Shown: positions 43,412-46,797 of the stretch, piece after piece
Layout: each line of letters starts with the position of its first letter
Numbering within the stretch: position 1 is the stretch's first letter
Origin: Alphaproteobacteria bacterium
GTDB lineage: Bacteria > Pseudomonadota > Alphaproteobacteria > RF32 > CAG-239
DNA: 46,797 nucleotides
Direction of reading: 5' to 3'
Assembly (NCBI GenBank): GCA_017937705.1
Contig: JAGBDC010000014.1
Location: 1 to 46,797 of the forward strand
Position numbers and translations under genes: made by a program
Notes under the pieces: model-generated
What the model was told of the DNA's origin: nothing
The model's input: the letters and a program-made list of their open reading frames with translations, nothing else
Database searches by the model: none

Positions 43412-43804
43412 TTAGTAATTTATCCAAACAACTCTGTCACGAGAGATTCTGTCCGCATGCAAAGCCTTAGCCGCAAGCACGAGAAAAAGAATTACCCACA
43501 TAACAAAAAAAGCCACCGGTCCTACAAAAGCAATAGACAGCCAGTTACCTGCAATCACTTCAGGCAGAGCACAAAAAATGAGTACAATCATCGTAAGAGC
43601 CAGCGGCCACAAATACCATACCATCATCCAACGAATGATATTCTGACAAGTTTTGTAGGCAACAATTTCTTCTTTAGAATGTGCGTACAAAAAAGCATTC
43701 TGTTTCTCATAAATGCCTATTTCGGTAAGACCGCACTCTTTCGGTGTTTTTTTATACACAGCTACAAATTTTTCCGTAGCTTCGTCAATCAATCTTTGTT
43801 CCAT
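43412..43804 (-). CDS. Unknown small membrane protein, 130 aa (SD-less)
   Basis: Not recognised. A soluble N-terminal part (MEQRLIDEATEKFVAVYKKT, with one Cys in PKECGL) is followed by two membrane helices (about 62-82 and 90-112) and a basic tail (KALHADRISRDRVVW). The ATG at 43804 has no Shine-Dalgarno (AATACAAATCAA). It has its own promoter and shares the terminator at 43370-43400. It faces the FHA gene divergently; both are of the SD-less class, so the pair may have arrived together. Function unknown. Confidence 0.72.
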   Translation of the reverse strand: MEQRLIDEATEKFVAVYKKTPKECGLTEIGIYEKQNAFLYAHSKEEIVAYKTCQNIIRWMMVWYLWPLALTMIVLIFCALPEVIAGNWLSIAFVGPVAFFVMWVILFLVLAAKALHADRISRDRVVWINY

Positions 43805-43851
43805 TTGATTTGTATTTTAAATAGTTAGACATAATTACTTCAATTTTGCTT

Positions 43852-43881
43852 TATATAATAACAATTTTACACAAAATGCAA
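43852..43881 (-). promoter_or_regulatory. Promoter of the 43412 gene
   Basis: Minus strand TTGCAT (43881-43876), 18-base spacer, TATATA (43857-43852). Confidence 0.5.
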
Positions 43882-43953
43882 TAAAAAACTTTGGGCGTTT
43901 TTTTATTTGAACTAAAATTAATTATTAGAAATACGCTATTTTTGCAGAAAATA

Positions 43954-43982
43954 TTGACAAAAAGTACGTTTTAACTTAGTAT
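43954..43982 (+). promoter_or_regulatory. Promoter of the 44076 FHA gene
   Basis: Perfect TTGACA (43954-43959), 17-base spacer, TAGTAT (43977-43982), the same hexamers as the str promoter. The word ACTTAGTATG over the -10 box (43974-43983) recurs at 44007-44016, 33 bases on, a possible operator pair. The ~90-base leader also has TTAGGCA/TGCCTAA arms near 44032-44065. Confidence 0.75.
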
Positions 43983-44075
43983 GAATATACAAAATAAATT
44001 AGTAAGACTTAGTATGTATATCCCTGATGCCTTAGGCAAGTATCAAATCGGGATTAATGCCTAAAAATAACAGCT

Positions 44076-44630
44076 ATGATAAAATCAATTAAAGGATTAG
44101 AGATTGAGAACAAGGCTCCCAGAGCCGTAGTGTGTAACCGCATTCCTTCAGAAAATTATTTCGGTTGGAATAGCAATAAGGATATGCTCAAACTTGGTAG
44201 AGTATATCACATTGAGCGTCTGGTAGTTCATAACTGCAACACTGAGGTCTTTTTGAAGGAATTTCCAGGTCTTTCGTTTAATTCCGTTTGTTTCGGTGAA
44301 GTCGCAAACTCGAAAGCAGCATCTCGCTTGCAATCAATCGTTGACACGGCGAAAAACCGAGGAAGATCCATTAAAAAACTTCAGCATCTGTCTTCTCCGA
44401 GAACTGTCAACATTCAGATGTCTCGTTTCCGCGTTAAGTTAACATCTGAGCGTATGTCACTTTTGAAAGATGGTGATATTTTGGTAATCGGCCGCGATGC
44501 AAGCTGTGACATTAACGTTACAAAGACAGATAGAGGCGTATCAAGATATCACTGTGTAATTGTAAAAAATTCGCAGGGATTTGATTTGTACGACATGTCT
44601 CTCTCGGGAACTACCGTGTGGTTTGACTAA
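44076..44630 (+). CDS. FHA-domain protein, 184 aa (SD-less)
   Basis: Cytoplasmic protein with a C-terminal forkhead-associated domain (about 118-184), a module that binds phosphothreonine. Conserved residues are present: GRDASCDI with the Arg that contacts phosphate, GVSRYHCVIV with the Ser-Arg-x-His, and the end DMSLSGTTVWF matching the Asn/Asp-x-S-x-N/G-GT pattern. The N-terminal half (1-115) is unknown and basic. No Ser/Thr kinase gene is in the window. No Shine-Dalgarno (AAAAATAACAGCT); strong promoter and terminator of its own. G+C and codon use are higher than those of the neighbouring YwqK gene. Confidence 0.85.
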   Translation: MIKSIKGLEIENKAPRAVVCNRIPSENYFGWNSNKDMLKLGRVYHIERLVVHNCNTEVFLKEFPGLSFNSVCFGEVANSKAASRLQSIVDTAKNRGRSIKKLQHLSSPRTVNIQMSRFRVKLTSERMSLLKDGDILVIGRDASCDINVTKTDRGVSRYHCVIVKNSQGFDLYDMSLSGTTVWFD

Positions 44631-44673
44631 GGTAAAGGACCTGGTTGCATAGGCAGTGTTATTTAAACGAAGA

Positions 44674-44701
44674 AGCACTCTCACAAGAGAGTGCTTTTTT
44701 T
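44674..44701 (+). terminator. Terminator after the FHA gene
   Basis: Stem AGCACTCTC / GAGAGTGCT with loop ACAA, followed by a run of T that runs into the tRNA-Lys 3' duplicate. Confidence 0.95.
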
Positions 44702-44721
44702 ATGGTAGGCGCGTGGGGGCT
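44700..44721 (-). repeat. Duplicate of the tRNA-Lys 3' end (possible att site)
   Basis: A 22-base perfect direct copy of 44944-44965, covering the 3' acceptor strand, CCA and part of the T-stem of tRNA-Lys. The copy is 244 bases downstream of the tRNA 3' end in the same orientation. Such copies are typical of integration at tRNA genes. Confidence 0.7.
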
Positions 44722-44843
44722 TGAGGAAAGAAAACAGTCCTGTGAACTGTTTTCTGACGAAAGGCGAACATTTGTTAGTTTGCAAACAAGATAACATCGC
44801 AGATTGCAAACGTTACAAATAGAGTGACCGAAGCGAGTTAGCG

Positions 44844-44899
44844 AAAATATTGAGCTTATGAGCAAGAAGAACCCTCGGGTTCGAGCCCCGGAATATTTT
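44844..44899 (+). other. tRNA-like remnant
   Basis: Eight-base acceptor-like arms AAAATATT / AATATTTT enclose a small GCT/AGC hairpin and a T-arm-like CGGGTTCGAGCCCCG. There are no proper D and anticodon arms, so it is not a functional tRNA. It lies between the two copies of the tRNA-Lys 3' end. Confidence 0.35.
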
Positions 44900-44900
44900 G

Positions 44901-44937
44901 ATAAAAATAAAAGACCTTCAAACTTGTTGAAGGCCTT
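44901..44937 (-). terminator. Terminator of tRNA-Lys
   Basis: Minus-strand stem AAGGCCTTCAA / TTGAAGGTCTT (11 pairs with one G-U), loop CAAGT, then TTATTTTTAT. Confidence 0.88.
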
Positions 44938-44946
44938 CATTTATTA

Positions 44947-45022
44947 TGGTAGGCGCGTGGGGGCTCGAACCCCAGACCCACTGATTAAGAGTCAGTTGCT
45001 CTACCAACTGAGCCACGCACCC
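44947..45022 (-). tRNA. tRNA-Lys (anticodon CTT)
   Basis: Full cloverleaf on the minus strand, 76 bases including encoded CCA. The acceptor GGGTGCG pairs with CGCGCCT (G-U at the first pair). The D-arm is GCTCAGTTGGTAGAGC. The anticodon stem ACTGA/TCAGT has loop CTCTTAA, and the T-arm is TGGGGTTCGAGCCCCCA. Anticodon CTT decodes AAG. Own promoter and terminator. Confidence 0.97.
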
Positions 45023-45039
45023 ATAATCTTTCTTACGGG

Positions 45040-45068
45040 AATATAGACCGCTAATATTTTTTTTGCAA
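45040..45068 (-). promoter_or_regulatory. Promoter of tRNA-Lys
   Basis: Minus strand TTGCAA (45068-45063), 17-base spacer, TATATT (45045-45040), 18 bases before the mature 5' end. Confidence 0.8.
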
Positions 45069-45229
45069 CAACTTTTTTATATAAACCTATATTTTTTTTC
45101 TTGACACAGTCCATCAAAAAAATTAAAAAGCAGACAACGTATAATTTTTAAGATGATTTTTTTGTTTCTTTGCCATAGATTTCTTTAATTGAGAACAATT
45201 AACTATTTATTTTTTTGTTGATTGTCCTC

Positions 45230-45460
45230 ACAAACAGTATGGGCTGTGAAGTTCGTACTGTTTTTCAAAGAAAAAACAGATTATCAAATATAAGCCGGTT
45301 ATTTAACCCGCTACTACACATTTTTTGCTTGTGTTCTGGTCGGAGAGGGATGCTTTTAGCATATTGTATACCTAACCATAGTGATGAATAATTTTATACC
45401 CCTCTCCCATCCTTGCGAAGGCGACTTTAACTTTTTGTGGTTAATGTCGCCTTTTTTATT
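45230..45460 (+). ncRNA. Candidate non-coding RNA with intrinsic terminator
   Basis: The gap 45069-45472 has no long reading frame but holds, in order on the plus strand, stem AAACAGTA/TACTGTTT (45232-45263), GGTT/AACC, and CACA/TGTG. A strong stem GGAGAGGG/CCCTCTCC (45342-45407) encloses ATGC/GCAT, and a terminator AAGGCGAC/GTCGCCTT with T-run (45418-45457) follows. The T-run is only on the plus strand, so a plus-strand transcript ends here. A weak promoter-like TTGTTG-17-TATGGG overlaps the start. It does not match SRP RNA, RNase P RNA or tmRNA motifs that I know. Confidence 0.5.
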
Positions 45461-45472
45461 TTTTCCTTTCAT

Positions 45473-45501
45473 AAAAAAAGGCTTTGCATTGCTGCAAAGC
45501 C
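45473..45501 (-). terminator. Terminator after the 45539 gene
   Basis: Minus-strand stem GGCTTTGCA / TGCAAAGCC with loop GCAA, followed by seven T. Confidence 0.94.
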
Positions 45502-45538
45502 GATTAAAACATAATATATTATGACGCAAATGCACTAT

Positions 45539-46054
45539 TTACGCATCATCTTTTAATAAATCTTCCATATATACTTCATTATCTATATCTTTAGCATATT
45601 GTGTTGAATACGCAAACGACATAACTGCAATACAGTATGCTAAAATTATCAGATACCACCATTTTGTACCAGATTTTATAAAATCGAATTGCAAAATAAA
45701 AATCATCATTGCATACGTTACAATTCGTAACAGTAAAATCATCACCGCATATAAAAACGACTTAGCAATAAATGAAAATGTCACGGGTACCGCAAAAACA
45801 AGTACTAACTCTAAAAATCCCATACAACATGCCAACAAAAAAATTATCGGAATTTTCCATATAAATGTAATCGCTTTTACTTTTCGATTTTCCTTATCTA
45901 TTAAAATAGTCCATAACAAAAATGGAACAATAATACAAGTGTATAAGGGGGGGATGAAATAAAAAAACGTTCCCAAAAGTTGTATAGGGAACAATAACGT
46001 TGTTAACAATATAAAAATACTTTTTAATATTTTTATTTTTTCCACTTTTGTCAT
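45539..46054 (-). CDS. Unknown membrane protein, 171 aa, possible immunity protein
   Basis: Not recognised. Four to five membrane helices (about 10-30, 34-52, 66-88, 92-118, 128-150) and an acidic C-terminal tail (DIDNEVYMEDLLKDDA). No enzymatic motif. The start MTKVEKIKILKS has only a weak purine site (GAG). It lies 77 bases after the 46132 gene on the same strand. A small multi-helix protein directly behind a possible effector gene would fit an immunity protein, but this is inference from order alone. Own terminator. Confidence 0.72.
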   Translation of the reverse strand: MTKVEKIKILKSIFILLTTLLFPIQLLGTFFYFIPPLYTCIIVPFLLWTILIDKENRKVKAITFIWKIPIIFLLACCMGFLELVLVFAVPVTFSFIAKSFLYAVMILLLRIVTYAMMIFILQFDFIKSGTKWWYLIILAYCIAVMSFAYSTQYAKDIDNEVYMEDLLKDDA

Positions 46055-46131
46055 TTAATTTAACTCAAATAAGTAAATCTTACTGCATAATAATAACAAT
46101 AATAATTAAATGTCAATTAATCTGTTATATT

Positions 46132-46797
46132 CTATGGATATATTTTATTCCTAAAACTTTCAGGCAATAACTTTTTACATTCTTGAGGTGAATTTGCCCA
46201 AATTCCGGTCCAAGCTCCTTTAATATTATTTCCCATATCTTTTACACCATCTTTAAAAATTCCTATTCTGCCGTTATATGCGACAATATCTTGAGGATTT
46301 TTTACCTTTTTATTATAATCATTATACTCTTTATATATACCACCAGCCAATATTTCTGCTGCAGCTAAAATCCCTCCGTTAGCACCAATACAACTAACAT
46401 ATTGATGTTTATTAACATCCGGTATAGGTATTGGAGTTAGTAAATCAGACATTTTCATTGCTTCTTTCACAGATGGCTCTCCATACTGTTGCACAGCTTC
46501 AACTACCCCATCTTTTTTATAAACATCATACATATTCTTTAATTTATCACACGTATTTTTCATTACGCCTACACCATAACCAAGTGGATATGTAGGAATA
46601 TATGGAGAAACTTCATTAATTATGTTTTTTCCATAATTTTTTAATTCATTCAGTAATTTTTCTTTTTCAACTCGGGCAAATTGATATTCCAATTCGTCAC
46701 GAGTAGTAAAGTTTTTATGATTGACTCCATAGCTATCAATACCATCATTATTGATATAATAACCCGATTTTGATTTATATTGAGGATACATATTCAT
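46132..46797 (-). CDS. Unknown protein, 221 aa, possibly cut at the window edge
   Basis: Not recognised. The frame starts MNMYPQYKSKSGYYINNDG exactly at the last bases, so the true start may lie outside. Soluble, no signal peptide. The middle has small hydrophobic Gly/Ala stretches (PLGYGVGVMKN; GANGGILAAAEILAGGIYKE) such as occur in toxin translocation or pre-toxin regions. The C terminus is KKLLPESFRNKIYP. Codon use is AT-rich like resident genes. A secreted effector is possible but unproven. Confidence 0.65.
   Translation of the reverse strand: MNMYPQYKSKSGYYINNDGIDSYGVNHKNFTTRDELEYQFARVEKEKLLNELKNYGKNIINEVSPYIPTYPLGYGVGVMKNTCDKLKNMYDVYKKDGVVEAVQQYGEPSVKEAMKMSDLLTPIPIPDVNKHQYVSCIGANGGILAAAEILAGGIYKEYNDYNKKVKNPQDIVAYNGRIGIFKDGVKDMGNNIKGAWTGIWANSPQECKKLLPESFRNKIYP

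Noticed and set aside
7353-44630. Chimeric assembly as explanation for Bacteroidetes-like genes
   Set aside because: The genes occur at five separate places between resident genes, with host-type promoters and neat terminator junctions, which a chimeric contig would not produce; read-level confirmation would still be needed.
44700-44724. Second tRNA-Lys gene
   Set aside because: Only the 3' acceptor strand and part of the T-arm are present; no D or anticodon arm lies next to it.
44659-44940. Minus-strand open frame of 93 residues
   Set aside because: It runs across the FHA terminator, the tRNA-Lys duplicate and the tRNA terminator, so it is not a gene.
44858-45046. Plus-strand open frame of 62 residues over tRNA-Lys
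   Set aside because: It is antisense to a complete tRNA gene and its promoter.
45101-45145. TTGACA and TATAAT pair as promoter for the candidate ncRNA
   Set aside because: The spacer is 33 bases, far from the 16-18 needed.

Overview
This window reads as part of the chromosome of an AT-rich, host-associated Alphaproteobacterium, probably a gut lineage with a reduced genome. The reasons are the str operon, an LPS-export cluster in the proteobacterial order (kpsF, lptC/lptA, lptB, hpf, ptsN), an MlaC homologue, an AapJ-like binding protein, QueH, MnmA and an RNF complex. Most resident genes have a purine-rich Shine-Dalgarno (SD) sequence, and about a dozen sigma-70 promoters with 16-18 bp spacers can be read directly. 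No genus can be named from sequence inspection alone.

Layout. 1-1385: fusA (partial), rpsG and rpsL on the minus strand with a clear promoter. 1409-2999: a secreted protein of unknown function. 3089-7339: the LPS and nitrogen-PTS cluster, in which LptC and LptA are one polypeptide and rpoN is absent from its usual place. 7353-9600: three SD-less genes of unknown function. 9693-12753: a MacAB-like tripartite efflux system with separate ATPase and permease. 12795-13055: palindromic repeats. 13087-16492: a Bacteroidetes-looking beta-barrel protein and a large repeat lipoprotein. 16646-21935: mlaC, an orphan binding protein, a tandem-domain glycosyltransferase, a short divergent MetK and a low-molecular-weight phosphatase. 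22052-25717: ankyrin protein, macro-like protein, small unknown protein, acetyltransferase and porin-like protein with a structured leader. 25989-26240: a duplicated hairpin element. 26240-29499: queH, a second macro-like gene and a predicted toxin/SUKH-immunity pair. 29646-32881: mnmA, dsbD and a CDP-alcohol phosphatidyltransferase. 32966-39345: apbE-rseC-rnfBCDGEA. 39412-43369: envelope and small metabolic genes. 43370-45068: two more SD-less genes and tRNA-Lys with a duplicated 3' end. 45230-46797: a candidate non-coding RNA and two genes that may form an effector/immunity pair.

The most striking pattern is a set of ten genes (7353, 8436, 9208, 13139, 14056, 23309, 24049, 26855, 43412, 44076) that lack any SD sequence and have an A-rich 5' edge. 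Several look richer in G+C than their neighbours. Almost all have their own promoter and a strong intrinsic terminator. Several encode proteins of Bacteroidetes character: a lipoprotein with an acidic residue after the lipobox Cys and an -AQ signal peptide barrel. They sit in intergenic gaps as insulated cassettes. The RNF operon also has the gene order I associate with Bacteroidetes. Together these suggest repeated gene acquisition from gut Bacteroidetes, with expression from host-type promoters. The window also holds two structured leaders (25718-25911 and 42034-42214), one candidate ncRNA (45230-45460), and a promoter whose -10 box lies in the loop of a terminator-like hairpin (27526-27567).
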